From Anaerotignum sp. MSJ-24 (GTDB lineage: Bacteria > Bacillota > Clostridia > Lachnospirales > Anaerotignaceae), in NCBI RefSeq assembly GCF_018918145.1, contig NZ_JAHLPX010000003.1, positions 62,001 to 126,000 of the forward strand: a stretch of 64,000 bases of DNA. Reading direction: 5' to 3'. The position numbers and the translations under genes were made by a program. The notes beneath the pieces are model-generated. The model ran no database searches and was not told where the DNA came from. It saw nothing but the letters and a program-made list of their open reading frames with translations. This document shows positions 33,831 through 42,957 of the stretch, piece after piece. Each line of letters opens with the position of its first letter. Position 1 is the stretch's first letter.

Positions 33831-34538
33831 GTGAAAAGAAGAATAATTAAGATAGATGAAAGTAAATGTAACGGATGTGGTCTTTGTGCCGCCGCTTGCC
33901 ACGAAGGTGCAATAGATATGGTTGACGGAAAAGCAAAGCTTATGCGTGAGGATTATTGCGACGGACTTGGCGACTGTCTTCCGGCTTGTCCTGCAAATGC
34001 GATTACATTTGAGGAGAGAGAGGCCCCTGCATATAATGAAGCCGCAGTTCTTGCGTCTAAAGCGGCAAAGGAGCAGAAAAAAGCACCGTTTGTATGTCCT
34101 TCAACAATGGCAAAAAGCTTTGTAAGAAAGCATGAAGAGCATGCAGAGCCGACAACAGAAATATCTATGGAAAGCCAGCTTACCCAGTGGCCCGTACAGA
34201 TAAAGCTTGTACCTGTTAATGCACCTTATTTCAACGGAGCAAAGCTCCTTGTTGCGGCAGACTGTACAGCATTCGCTTACGGAAACTTCCATAATAAATT
34301 CATTAAAAACCATGTTACATTGATTGGCTGTCCTAAGCTTGACGGTGTGGATTATTCCGAAAAGCTTACGGAGATTATCAGAAACAATGACATCAAGAGT
34401 GTTGACATTGTGCGTATGGAGGTTCCTTGCTGTGGAGGCCTTGAAAATGCAGTAAAGAAAGCACTTATGGACAGCGGAAAGATGATACCATGGCAGGTAA
34501 CCATTATTTCAACAGACGGAAGGATTATTGAAATATAA
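33831..34538 (+). CDS. 4Fe-4S ferredoxin-type partner of hybrid cluster protein
   Basis: A 235-residue protein. The N terminus (residues 10-60) holds two 4Fe-4S motifs, CNGCGLCAAACH and CDGLGDCLPACP. A linker follows, and the rest (about 115-235) contains further Cys (GCPKLDG, VPCCGG) found in iron-sulfur proteins encoded with hcp. It probably passes electrons to Hcp. GTG start; GAGGAG precedes. First gene of an operon with hcp, 26 bases upstream. Confidence 0.85.
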   Translation: MKRRIIKIDESKCNGCGLCAAACHEGAIDMVDGKAKLMREDYCDGLGDCLPACPANAITFEEREAPAYNEAAVLASKAAKEQKKAPFVCPSTMAKSFVRKHEEHAEPTTEISMESQLTQWPVQIKLVPVNAPYFNGAKLLVAADCTAFAYGNFHNKFIKNHVTLIGCPKLDGVDYSEKLTEIIRNNDIKSVDIVRMEVPCCGGLENAVKKALMDSGKMIPWQVTIISTDGRIIEI

Positions 34539-34564
34539 ATTTATATATATCGGAGGAGAATATT

Positions 34565-36148
34565 ATGTTTTGTTTTCAGTGTGAACAGTCAGCAGGTTGT
34601 GCAGGCTGCATCGGAAAGGCAGGCGTATGCGGAAAAACAGCGGCTACAGCGGATTTACAGGATAAATTAACAGGAGCATTAATCGGTCTTGCAAGGGCCT
34701 CGTACGGAAATGAGGTAACAGCAGAAACAGACAAGCTTATGCTTGAAGGACTTTTTGCAACAGTGACAAATGTAAATTTTGATGATGACGCAATAAATAA
34801 ATTAATCGAAAGAGTGCATAAGGAGAAAAATAGACTTGTTCCCGACTGCTCAATCTGTGCATCGCCATGCTCAAGAACAGAGGATTATGATTTAAGCAGG
34901 CTTTGGGGGGACAACGAAGACATCCGTTCACTTAAATCACTCATACTTTTCGGCATAAAGGGTATGGCGGCATATACATGGCATGCAAGAGTTCTCGGTT
35001 ATGAGGATAAAGAAATAAATCACTTCTTCTATGAGGCGCTTTTCAACATAGGTGAGGATTTATCAATGGAACAGCTCCTTCCTATTGTTATGAAGGTAGG
35101 AGAAATTAATTTAAAATGTATGGAACTTCTGGACATAGCTAATACGGAAACCTATGGAACACCTTCGCCGGTAGAGGTTGAGCTTTCGGTTGAAAAAGGC
35201 CCGTTTATAGTTGTGACCGGACATGACCTTCTTATACTTAAGGAGCTTCTTGAGGCAACGGATGGTAAAGGAATAAATATATATACACATGGCGAAATGC
35301 TTCCGGCTCATGCTTATCCGGAGCTTAAAAAATACAGCCATCTCAAGGGCAACTTCGGAACTGCATGGCAGAACCAGCAGAAGGAATTTGACAATATTCC
35401 TGCCCCCATACTGTATACAACAAACTGTATTATGCCGGTTAAGGCATCATATGCAGACAGAGTGTTTACTGCCGATGCGGTTGGCTATCCGGGAATGGTG
35501 CATATCGGCGAAAATCACGATTTTATACCTGTTATCGAAAAAGCACTTGAGCTTGGCGGATATACCGAAGATAAGAGCTTTACCGGAATAAACGGTGGAA
35601 ATAAGGTAATGACAGGCTTTGGACACGGCACTGTGCTTTCCGTTGCCGATAAGGTTATTGATGCGGTTAAGAACGGAGATATTAAGCATTTCTTCCTTGT
35701 TGCCGGCTGTGACGGAGCAAAGCCCGGAAGAAATTATTATACCGAATTTGTAAAGCGGACACCTTCCGATACGGTTGTGCTTACACTTGCCTGCGGCAAA
35801 TACAGATTTAACGATTTAGACCTCGGCACAATATGTGGTCTTCCCAGATTAATGGATATGGGACAGTGTAATGACGCATACAGTGCTATTAAGGTTGCCG
35901 TTGCACTGGCAGAGGCTTTCGGCTGTGGAGTGAATGAACTCCCTTTATCAATGGTGCTTTCATGGTATGAACAGAAGGCGGTAAGCATACTTCTTACACT
36001 TCTTCATCTCGGAATAAAGAATATTAAGCTTGGACCGACATTGCCTAAATTTGTATCACCTAACATACTTAATTACCTTGTAGAGAATTTTGCCATTGCA
36101 CCGATAACAACACCGGAAGAAGATATGAAAGAGTTATTAAATAAATAA
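34565..36148 (+). CDS. hcp: Hybrid cluster protein (hydroxylamine/nitric oxide reductase)
   Basis: A 527-residue class of Hcp common in anaerobes, with the N-terminal cysteine cluster CFQCEQSAGCAGC and a later GVCGK (residues 2-25), and hybrid-cluster ligands in the C-terminal half (TTNCIMP, GCDGAKPGRNYY, TLACGKYRF). It reduces nitric oxide or hydroxylamine, protecting against nitrosative stress. Controlled with the upstream ferredoxin gene by the HcpR-like site. Confidence 0.94.
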   Translation: MFCFQCEQSAGCAGCIGKAGVCGKTAATADLQDKLTGALIGLARASYGNEVTAETDKLMLEGLFATVTNVNFDDDAINKLIERVHKEKNRLVPDCSICASPCSRTEDYDLSRLWGDNEDIRSLKSLILFGIKGMAAYTWHARVLGYEDKEINHFFYEALFNIGEDLSMEQLLPIVMKVGEINLKCMELLDIANTETYGTPSPVEVELSVEKGPFIVVTGHDLLILKELLEATDGKGINIYTHGEMLPAHAYPELKKYSHLKGNFGTAWQNQQKEFDNIPAPILYTTNCIMPVKASYADRVFTADAVGYPGMVHIGENHDFIPVIEKALELGGYTEDKSFTGINGGNKVMTGFGHGTVLSVADKVIDAVKNGDIKHFFLVAGCDGAKPGRNYYTEFVKRTPSDTVVLTLACGKYRFNDLDLGTICGLPRLMDMGQCNDAYSAIKVAVALAEAFGCGVNELPLSMVLSWYEQKAVSILLTLLHLGIKNIKLGPTLPKFVSPNILNYLVENFAIAPITTPEEDMKELLNK

Positions 36149-36175
36149 TTATAATTTTTAATTAATTCCTATTAG

Positions 36176-36196
36176 CCCGCAGAAATGCGGGTTTTT
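36176..36196 (+). terminator. Terminator behind hcp
   Basis: CCCGCA-GAAA-TGCGGG followed by TTTTT: a 6-bp stem with a GNRA loop. Confidence 0.88.
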
Positions 36197-36199
36197 GTA

Positions 36200-36228
36200 T
36201 TGAGGAATTCATATTAATATGGTATACT
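36200..36228 (+). promoter_or_regulatory. Promoter of luxS
   Basis: TTGAGG (36200-36205) and TATACT (36223-36228) with a 17-base spacer, about 30 bases before luxS. Confidence 0.7.
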
Positions 36229-36259
36229 TTAATAATACTAATCTACAGGAGATGTTAAT

Positions 36260-36727
36260 ATGGAAAGAATTGAAAGCTTTCGTATAAATCATTTAACGCT
36301 TATACCCGGACTTTATGTTTCCAGACGAGATAAATGCAAGGATGTTGATGTAACTACATTTGACCTTCGTATTACAGCACCGAACAGAGAGCCTGTTGTT
36401 GATGTTCCGGCGCTCCATACAATAGAGCACCTCGGAGCAACATTTTTGAGAAACTCGGCACAAAAAGAAAATATAGTATACTTTGGGCCTATGGGCTGCC
36501 GAACAGGCTGTTATCTTGTTATGTTCGGAAAGCTCACAAGCGAGGACGTTTATCCGCTTGTTATGGAAATGCTTGATTTTATGATTGGCTTCGAAGGCGA
36601 AATTCCCGGAGCAAAGCCGGAAGAATGCGGAAACTATTCCGAACAGAATTTGAATATGGCTAAGTTTTATGCTAAAAAATATAAAGATGCACTTGAAAAG
36701 GATAAATCACTTGTTTATCCCGATTGA
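36260..36727 (+). CDS. luxS: S-ribosylhomocysteine lyase
   Basis: A 155-residue enzyme of the activated methyl cycle that also produces the autoinducer-2 precursor. The metal ligands are His 53, His 57 (HTIEH) and Cys 123 (EECGNY), with the catalytic Cys 84 in GCRTGCYL. Full length. It has its own promoter; an ACACC-gttta-GGTGT hairpin lies between it and sufC. Confidence 0.96.
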   Translation: MERIESFRINHLTLIPGLYVSRRDKCKDVDVTTFDLRITAPNREPVVDVPALHTIEHLGATFLRNSAQKENIVYFGPMGCRTGCYLVMFGKLTSEDVYPLVMEMLDFMIGFEGEIPGAKPEECGNYSEQNLNMAKFYAKKYKDALEKDKSLVYPD

Positions 36728-36772
36728 TATAGTTTTTAATACACCGTTTAGGTGTGAGGAGGTTTTTTTAGA

Positions 36773-37510
36773 ATGCTTGAATTAAAAAATATTCGCTGGA
36801 AGCTTGACAGCGGCGAAGAAATATTAAAGGACGTTTCGTTTACCGTACCTGACGGAAAACTTACAGTTATAACAGGACCTAACGGCGGAGGTAAGACGAG
36901 CCTTGCAAAAATAATTGCCGGACTTGAAAAACCGACAGCCGGAGAGATACTTCTTGACGGAAAGAATATTACCGACTGGGACATTACCGAACGTGCTGTA
37001 AACGGAATCGGCTATGCTTTTCAGCAGCCTGTTCGTTTTAAGGGCATAAGAGTAAGAGATTTACTTGAGCTTGCTGCAGGTGAGACACTTACGGAAGGTG
37101 AAATGTGTAGTGTTCTTGGCGAAGTTGGTCTTTGTGCGCAGGAATATATCAACAGAGATGTTGATGCATCACTTTCCGGCGGTGAAAGCAAAAGAATAGA
37201 GATTGCATCTGTTCTCGCAAGAAGAAATTCAAAGGTGCTTGTTTTTGATGAGCCGGAGGCAGGAATCGACCTTTGGAGCTTTACGGGACTTATTGATGCC
37301 TTTGAAGAGCTTAAGCAGAAGCATGGAGAGGCGCTTCTTATAATATCGCATCAGGAAAGAATACTTGATATTGCCGATAACATAATTGTCATTGCCGATG
37401 GAAAAATACGTATGCAGGGAGATAAGGACGAAATACTTCCTCAGCTTTTGGCAGGAGAAAAGGGCAATAAGTGTCCGCTTGGCAAGGATAAAAAGGGAGG
37501 TATGCAGTAA
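36773..37510 (+). CDS. sufC: SufC-type ATPase of a minimal SUF (SMS) system
   Basis: A 245-residue ABC-type ATPase. Walker A GPNGGGKTS (residues 35-43), signature LSGGESKRIEIASVLAR (about 133-149), Walker B VLVFDEPEAGID. It is paired with a single SufB/D-like scaffold gene sharing one base with its stop (37510), and no SufS, SufU or SufD follows. Two-gene SufC-SufB sets are known as minimal ancestral iron-sulfur assembly systems in archaea and anaerobic bacteria. Confidence 0.88.
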   Translation: MLELKNIRWKLDSGEEILKDVSFTVPDGKLTVITGPNGGGKTSLAKIIAGLEKPTAGEILLDGKNITDWDITERAVNGIGYAFQQPVRFKGIRVRDLLELAAGETLTEGEMCSVLGEVGLCAQEYINRDVDASLSGGESKRIEIASVLARRNSKVLVFDEPEAGIDLWSFTGLIDAFEELKQKHGEALLIISHQERILDIADNIIVIADGKIRMQGDKDEILPQLLAGEKGNKCPLGKDKKGGMQ

Positions 37511-38433
37511 TGAACGATACAACATTTTCGCTTCTCAGTATACTTTCGGACGATTTTAACGGAACATACAACGGAGCATTTAATATAAGAGAAAACAGCC
37601 AGTGTGCCGGAAGAAGATCAACGGAAAATATTAAGATAGAGTCAAAAACAGATGAGCCGGGACTTGATATATATATCAAACCGGGAACAAAGGGCGAAAC
37701 GGTTTATATTCCGGCCTGTGTAACACACGGAAATGTCGATGACCTTGTTTATAACGATTTCCACGTCGGAGAAGGTGCAGACGTTGTTATTGTTGCGGGC
37801 TGTGGTGTGCATACGGACAATGATGAAGAGGCAAAACATAACGGTATACACAGATTTTTCCTTGCGAAGGGTTCTCATGTGCTTTATAAAGAAAAGCATA
37901 TCGGTACGGGAAACGGAACAGGAGCAAAGAAAATAGATCCTGTTACGGACGCATATCTTGAAGAGGATTCTGTTCTTGAAATGGATACTGTGCAGATAAG
38001 CGGCGTTGACAGCACATTCAGAAAAACATCTGCAAAGCTTGGCGCAAGAGCAAAGCTTATTATACATGAGCGTATAATGACCGACGGTGATGAAAAAGCG
38101 TCAACTGATTTCTCAGTTGATTTGAACGGAGAGGATTCAGGTGTTGATCTTATTTCCCGTTCGGTAGCAAAGGGCAGTTCACACCAGGAATATCATTCAA
38201 GAATAAGCGGAAACTGCCGATGTACGGGACATTCCGAATGCGATGCTATACTTGTCGGCAATGGAACGGTAAATGCCGCACCGGAGCTTTTTGCCGGAAA
38301 TATCGACGCATCTCTTATACACGAGGCGGCAATAGGAAAGATAGCCGGAGAACAGATTATAAAGCTCCGTACTCTCGGACTTACACAGGAAAAGGCAGAA
38401 GAAAAAATCATAGAAGGTTTCCTCAGAGGATAA
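37510..38433 (+). CDS. sufB: SufB/SufD-like scaffold of the minimal SUF system
   Basis: A 307-residue beta-helix scaffold, shorter than full SufB (about 470). The core has the family's late KGSSHQEYHSRISGNCRCTGHSECDAIL stretch in two motifs and an ending ASLIHEAAIGKIAGEQIIKL with the conserved Glu/His. Cysteines at CRCTGHSEC are candidate cluster ligands. Overlaps sufC by one base. Followed by a strong terminator. Confidence 0.85.
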   Translation: MNDTTFSLLSILSDDFNGTYNGAFNIRENSQCAGRRSTENIKIESKTDEPGLDIYIKPGTKGETVYIPACVTHGNVDDLVYNDFHVGEGADVVIVAGCGVHTDNDEEAKHNGIHRFFLAKGSHVLYKEKHIGTGNGTGAKKIDPVTDAYLEEDSVLEMDTVQISGVDSTFRKTSAKLGARAKLIIHERIMTDGDEKASTDFSVDLNGEDSGVDLISRSVAKGSSHQEYHSRISGNCRCTGHSECDAILVGNGTVNAAPELFAGNIDASLIHEAAIGKIAGEQIIKLRTLGLTQEKAEEKIIEGFLRG

Positions 38434-38512
38434 GGACAGCTAAGTCGAAAGCTTGTCATAACGATTGTGTCATAATATATTACGTTGTATAAAAATAGCT
38501 TTCTCTACAATC

Positions 38513-38550
38513 AAACAGCCATATCCGGTTTTTCGGATATGGCTGTTTTT
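38513..38550. terminator. Bidirectional terminator between sufB and dnaJ-like genes
   Basis: A 15-bp stem, AAACAGCCATATCCG (38513-38527) with CGGATATGGCTGTTT (38534-38548), then a T run. Confidence 0.9.
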
Positions 38551-38563
38551 GACTTTAACATTA

Positions 38564-39253
38564 TTAAAACGGTCTGAAACAAATTCCTCTCGGAATACAC
38601 ATATTGCAAAGCAGATTTGCAAGACATATGGAAAGGCATACACCTGTGCCTGCACCCATAGGAATTGTACTGCTGTACTGACGGTATGTTGTTCCTCCGC
38701 TCTGTAAACGCTGGACAAGCTGTTGATATTCAACATTGTTCGGCTCCATGCGTACCGCCTGCTGTGCACTGTTCATTGCCTCTATTTTGTTTCCGAGTCC
38801 GTAGTTTGCAAGAGCATGGAAATAATACCATCTTGCGTTTCTTTCAGCCGGATTTACGGAATTGAGAACATTGAGTGCCTCTCTGTAATGACCGGAGTTT
38901 ATATAGTTTCTTGCGGCTGTAAGCTCATTGGTGGCTTCGTTCTGCTGCTGCGAAAAACCTCCGTATGCCTGACCGAATATATCTTCCCATGAGAATCCGC
39001 CGTAGTTTCCGTAATATCCGCCGGATGTCTGTGAGCTGCCTGTATTGCCGTATGAACCGGAGGCTTTTCCTTCACGGATATTTTTAATCTGATCGTATGC
39101 AGCGTTTATTTCACGCATTTTTCTTTCGGCATTTTCATCACCGGGATTTACGTCCGGGTGATATTTTTTGACTAATTTTCTATATGCCTTCTGGATTTCT
39201 TCATCGCTTGCCGACGGAGATACTCCGAGTACTTTATATGGATCTTCTGTCAT
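38564..39253 (-). CDS. J-domain protein with TPR-like helices
   Basis: A 229-residue co-chaperone. The J domain fills residues 1-62 with the HPD triad in [10 protein letters not shown]; a Gly/Tyr-rich linker follows (about 65-100), then helical repeats ([17 protein letters not shown]) and a short Cys-containing hydrophobic end. It stimulates a DnaK-type ATPase, perhaps on membrane or assembly clients. Its ATG overlaps the stop of the DUF5685 gene (39250-39253), so the two are coupled. Confidence 0.88.
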   Translation of the reverse strand: MTEDPYKVLGVSPSASDEEIQKAYRKLVKKYHPDVNPGDENAERKMREINAAYDQIKNIREGKASGSYGNTGSSQTSGGYYGNYGGFSWEDIFGQAYGGFSQQQNEATNELTAARNYINSGHYREALNVLNSVNPAERNARWYYFHALANYGLGNKIEAMNSAQQAVRMEPNNVEYQQLVQRLQSGGTTYRQYSSTIPMGAGTGVCLSICLANLLCNMCIPRGICFRPF

Positions 39254-40083
39254 TTATCCGTATCCTCCGTATAGAGTTTTTTATCTTTGTTTTCTTTTAA
39301 ATTATAACGCATCCAGACTCCGGAATAAATTATATTTTTTATAACATTTATGTTCTGCTTAAGTGGAAGTGAAAACAATTTTTCAGCACAGTCGGATATA
39401 AGCATTGTTAAAATAGGTTTTACGTTTTCCGACGGCATAAATGTTAATGGATTATATTTTTCCTTTTTAATGTCCGAGGCCAAATCGTCCCATGCGTCCA
39501 TTATATATATAAATTCGCCTAAAAGTCTGCCGACTTGTCTTAGTGTGTCGCTGTATTCATCTTCTTTATATATGAATATTTCCGCAAGAAGCTCACCGAA
39601 TATTCCGGCAGGAGCATCGGGAACGGAAACGCCTTCATGTTCGATTTTTGTAAGCTCTGCAAGGCATTTTTCCATCACTCCGCACTGACGGGGATATTCC
39701 GAACAGACTTTGTTGTAATCCTTCTGTGTTACACAGGCCGCAAGCTTGGCAGTCAGCTTTTTATCATCGTTCCAGTCGTCGATAAATTTGTTGTGCACAA
39801 GAGCAATGCTCATATCAGTTGCATATTGAGTTATGGTATTTATGCTGAAAAGATGTTCGGTTTTCGGATGTATAATACATCTTCCATTTTCCTCTGAATA
39901 CTGCTCGTCATAAAGAGAGGAGAGAACCAGTATAAGAAAAGCCATATCGTAAGTAAGCATAATACGGCTAAGCGAACCATACCGTTCTTTTAAGGAACGG
40001 CACAGTCCGCAGTATATTCCTCTGTATGCTTTTAAATCGTCCTCGGAGAGAGCGTCAACATTTGCTGTTACATATCCGAACAT
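39250..40083 (-). CDS. DUF5685-family helical protein
   Basis: A 277-residue protein beginning [36 protein letters not shown], split here as [13 protein letters not shown] and SLKERYG, the family pattern. It is nearly all helical. Two acidic motifs (IDDWNDDKK near residue 100 and [17 protein letters not shown] near 215) resemble the Asp-rich metal sites of isoprenoid-synthase-fold enzymes. Function unknown. It is the middle gene of a zinc-ribbon/DUF5685/DnaJ operon. Confidence 0.75.
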   Translation of the reverse strand: MFGYVTANVDALSEDDLKAYRGIYCGLCRSLKERYGSLSRIMLTYDMAFLILVLSSLYDEQYSEENGRCIIHPKTEHLFSINTITQYATDMSIALVHNKFIDDWNDDKKLTAKLAACVTQKDYNKVCSEYPRQCGVMEKCLAELTKIEHEGVSVPDAPAGIFGELLAEIFIYKEDEYSDTLRQVGRLLGEFIYIMDAWDDLASDIKKEKYNPLTFMPSENVKPILTMLISDCAEKLFSLPLKQNINVIKNIIYSGVWMRYNLKENKDKKLYTEDTDK

Positions 40084-40089
40084 TTATAA

Positions 40090-40509
40090 TCAGCTCTTTC
40101 TGGTGAATTTTTCTCCGCATTTGGGACAGGTGATTTCTACCTTGCCTTTTCCCTTAGGAATGCGGTTGTATACCTTACAGTTTGGACATTTGAAAAATTT
40201 GTAGGTATTCTTCTGCTCGGCTCTTGCTTTACGCTGGGCCTTTAATTTGTCGGTTTCTGCCTTGCTTGCAAGGTACTTTTCATTTTCGGCTGTACGGTGA
40301 GTTATGTCTTTTGAAAACATTCTGTAATAACAGCGGAAAATAATTCCCATACCGATTACAAAGCAGATAGATGATGCAATGGTTATCTGAAGAATGTTGT
40401 AAAAAATTACAGACAAAAGCAGAAAAACTATGGCAATAACGGAAAGATGTCTGCCGTATTCATCGCCGCCGTAACGACCCTGTATAAATTTGTTTAACCA
40501 TTCCTTCAT
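40090..40509 (-). CDS. Membrane protein with C-terminal zinc ribbon
   Basis: A 139-residue protein: a basic N terminus with GRYGGDEYGRHL, two membrane helices (about residues 22-58), a charged coiled coil (about 72-100) and a zinc ribbon, CPNCKVYNRIPKGKGK...CPKCGEKF (about 112-135). The same three-gene set occurs in other Clostridia. Probably a membrane anchor or recruiter for the J-domain protein; inference. Confidence 0.8.
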   Translation of the reverse strand: MKEWLNKFIQGRYGGDEYGRHLSVIAIVFLLLSVIFYNILQITIASSICFVIGMGIIFRCYYRMFSKDITHRTAENEKYLASKAETDKLKAQRKARAEQKNTYKFFKCPNCKVYNRIPKGKGKVEITCPKCGEKFTRKS

Positions 40510-40649
40510 AATTCATGTTCCTTTCATAATTAATAAACGCTCATATTTATTGATTGAAACAGAGATTAGGAAAGTAAACACCATAAATAGAAATTTGATT
40601 TTCATTTTATGAGTTCAAGAAATTTGTAAGCGGAAAGGTTCGGAAAACA

Positions 40650-40943
40650 ACAGTCATGACTTTCATAAACGAAAGTTGCTTCGCAACTGTGCCTTCTTGC
40701 ACAGTCAGCGGTTTTCCGAATGGAATCCATACAGTCATGACTTTTGCTTTAAAAAAGCAAAAGCGGCTTTGCCGCCGCACTGTCTTGTGCGGTCAATAGA
40801 CGGGATTCATTCCCGTCAAGGAGAACGGCTTTAGTCATGACTTTCGCAAGCGAAAGTGGCTTCGCCACCATGCTATGGTCAAAGCATTTTGCTACGCAAA
40901 ACGGTCTGCGACCGCCCCGTTTTCTTCGGGGTGCATACTTGCA
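40650..40943. repeat. Array of about a dozen back-to-back perfect hairpins, including a triplicated covarying unit
   Basis: The 525-base gap 40510-41034 holds three copies of AGTCATGACTTT (40652, 40733, 40833). Each is followed by the same order of three hairpins with different but compensated bases: ACTTTC/GAAAGT, CTTTTGCTT/AAGCAAAAG, ACTTTCG/CGAAAGT; then GTTGC/GCAAC, GCGGC/GCCGC, GTGGC/GCCAC with 3-base loops; then CTGTGC/GCACAG, CCGCAC/GTGCGG, CCAT/ATGG. Extra hairpins lie at 40799-40817, 40887-40901, 40902-40914, 40915-40931 and 40932-40943. No coding frame is credible. This looks like a structured repeat element rather than a terminator set. Confidence 0.8.
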
Positions 40944-41003
40944 TGGTCAATAGTTTCAAGGCTTTTAAGCCGATGGAATAGCCGTTCATACCTTGATTTA
41001 AAC

Positions 41004-41027
41004 AAGTCGAAATACTGATTTCAACTT
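41004..41027 (-). terminator. Hairpin behind the ABC exporter operon
   Basis: AAGTCGAAAT (41004-41013) pairs with ATTTCAACTT (41018-41027) around ACTG, one mismatch. There is no long T run, so termination strength is uncertain. Confidence 0.55.
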
Positions 41028-41034
41028 AGAGTTT

Positions 41035-42957
41035 TTATTCAAGCTCAAATGCACCTGTATAAAGCTGATAATATTTTCCTTTTTGTGCAATAAGCTCTTC
41101 ATGGTTTCCTCGTTCAATAATGCGTCCGTGCTCAAGAACCATTATTGCCTTTGAGTTTCTTACGGTTGAAAGACGATGTGCGATAACGAATACCGTTCTT
41201 CCTTCCATAAGTGAATCCATGCCTTTTTGTACTATTGCTTCAGTACGTGTGTCAATAGATGATGTTGCTTCGTCAAGTATCATAACCGGAGGATCGGCAA
41301 CTGCGGCTCTTGCTATTGATATAAGCTGTCGCTGTCCCTGTGAAAGACTTCCGCCGTCACCGGTAAGCATTGTGTCATAGCCGTCGGGAAGCATAGAGAT
41401 GAAGTCGTGTGCATTGGCAAGCTTAGCCGCCGCAATAACCTCTTCGTCTGTTGCGTCAAGTCTGCCGTAACGGATATTTTCCATTATTGTTCCCGTAAAG
41501 AGGTTTACGTCCTGGAGAACAACGCCCAGTGAATGACGAAGATCAGGTTTTTTGATGTTCTTAACATCTATTCCGTCATATGTTATTGAACCGCTCTGAA
41601 TGTCATAGAAACGGTTGATAAGGTTTGTTATTGTTGTTTTGCCTGCACCGGTTGCACCAACGAAGGCAATCTTCTGACCGGGTTTTGCAAAGAGAGATAC
41701 ATCATGGAGTATTGTTTTGCCTTCCTCATAGGCAAAGTCAACGTCTTTAAGTCTTACATCTCCCTTAAGCTCACGATATTCGTATGTGCCGTCGGTGTTT
41801 TGAACCTTCCATGCCCAGAGCTCTGTTCTTTTTGTTGTTTCTGTAAGCTTTCCGTCTTTGCCGATTTCAGCATTGACAAGAGTAACTGTTCCGCCGTCCT
41901 TTTCAGGCTCTTCGTCCATAAGCTCAAATATACGCTCTGCACCGGCAAGTGCCATAACAACCGAGTTAAGCTGCTGTGATACCTGGCCGATAGGATTTGT
42001 AAGGCTCTTTGAAAGAGCAAGGAAAGCGGCTATTGTACCGAGAGTAAGTCCGCCGATACCTTTTATTGCAAGGAAGCCGCCGAATATTGCTATGCAGACA
42101 TATTCAAGGTTTCCGAGGTTCATCATAATAGGCATAAGTATGTTGGCATACTGGTTTGCACTTGTCATGTTATGGCGAAGTTCTTCGTTTTTGCGGTCGA
42201 AGCCTTCCTTTGCAGCCTCTTCGTGGCAGAAAACCTTGATAACCTTCTGTCCGTTTATCATTTCCTCAATATAGCCATTGAGCGAACCGAGTGCCTGCTG
42301 CTGTTTAATGAAAAATTTTGATGACTTTCCTGCAACCGATTTTGTTACCGTAAGCATAAGACAAATAAATACGGCAACAAAGGCAGAAAGCCATAAGTTT
42401 AATCTGAGCATTGTTATTGCAACAGAAATAATTGTTATCGCAGAAGACATAAACATTGTAAGTGACTGCGAAAGCATCTGACGGAGTGAGTCGGTATCGT
42501 TTGTGTAATGGCTCATTATATCTCCGTGAGTATGTGTATCGAAGTATTTGATAGGAAGAGTCTGCATATGAGCAAACATATCGTCACGAACACGCTTAAG
42601 AACGCCCTGTGATACCGATACCATTATTCGGTTGTATAAAAATGTTGCAAGTATACCGATAACACATATAACAGCCATTTGTGTTATTGCACCGAGAAGA
42701 CCGGAAAAATCGGTGCTTCCAGATGAAAGCATGGGAGTTATATAGCTGTCGATAACGGTCTGTATAAAGCTTGAAACCTTAACATTTACCGCTGCACTTA
42801 TTATAATACAAATTATAACAAATATAAACTGTATTTTGTAGGCTTTTATATAAGAAAGAAGTCTTTTTATTGTGAGCTTCGCATTTTTGGGGCCTCTGGC
42901 TTTTCCTCTGGCGCCGCTTCTGCCCTGTGGCATAGGTCTTGTTTCTTTTTCGCTCAT
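41035..42957 (-). CDS. ABC exporter half-transporter (MdlB/LmrA type)
   Basis: A 640-residue protein with six membrane helices (about residues 40-340) and an ATPase domain with Walker A GATGAGKTT (about 435-443), signature LSQGQRQL and Walker B MILDEATSSID. A 35-residue insert between the two parts (GKDGKLTETTKRTELWAW) is common in Clostridial relatives. Basic Pro/Gly/Arg-rich N terminus (MPQGRSGARGKARGPK). It forms a heterodimer with the next gene, overlapping by four bases (ATGA). Likely multidrug or peptide export, under the MarR regulator. Confidence 0.9.
   Translation of the reverse strand: MSEKETRPMPQGRSGARGKARGPKNAKLTIKRLLSYIKAYKIQFIFVIICIIISAAVNVKVSSFIQTVIDSYITPMLSSGSTDFSGLLGAITQMAVICVIGILATFLYNRIMVSVSQGVLKRVRDDMFAHMQTLPIKYFDTHTHGDIMSHYTNDTDSLRQMLSQSLTMFMSSAITIISVAITMLRLNLWLSAFVAVFICLMLTVTKSVAGKSSKFFIKQQQALGSLNGYIEEMINGQKVIKVFCHEEAAKEGFDRKNEELRHNMTSANQYANILMPIMMNLGNLEYVCIAIFGGFLAIKGIGGLTLGTIAAFLALSKSLTNPIGQVSQQLNSVVMALAGAERIFELMDEEPEKDGGTVTLVNAEIGKDGKLTETTKRTELWAWKVQNTDGTYEYRELKGDVRLKDVDFAYEEGKTILHDVSLFAKPGQKIAFVGATGAGKTTITNLINRFYDIQSGSITYDGIDVKNIKKPDLRHSLGVVLQDVNLFTGTIMENIRYGRLDATDEEVIAAAKLANAHDFISMLPDGYDTMLTGDGGSLSQGQRQLISIARAAVADPPVMILDEATSSIDTRTEAIVQKGMDSLMEGRTVFVIAHRLSTVRNSKAIMVLEHGRIIERGNHEELIAQKGKYYQLYTGAFELE

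Noticed and set aside
40650-40943. CRISPR-like array
   Set aside because: Repeats are not uniform in length or spacing, the similar parts form hairpins with compensatory changes, and no cas gene is in the window.
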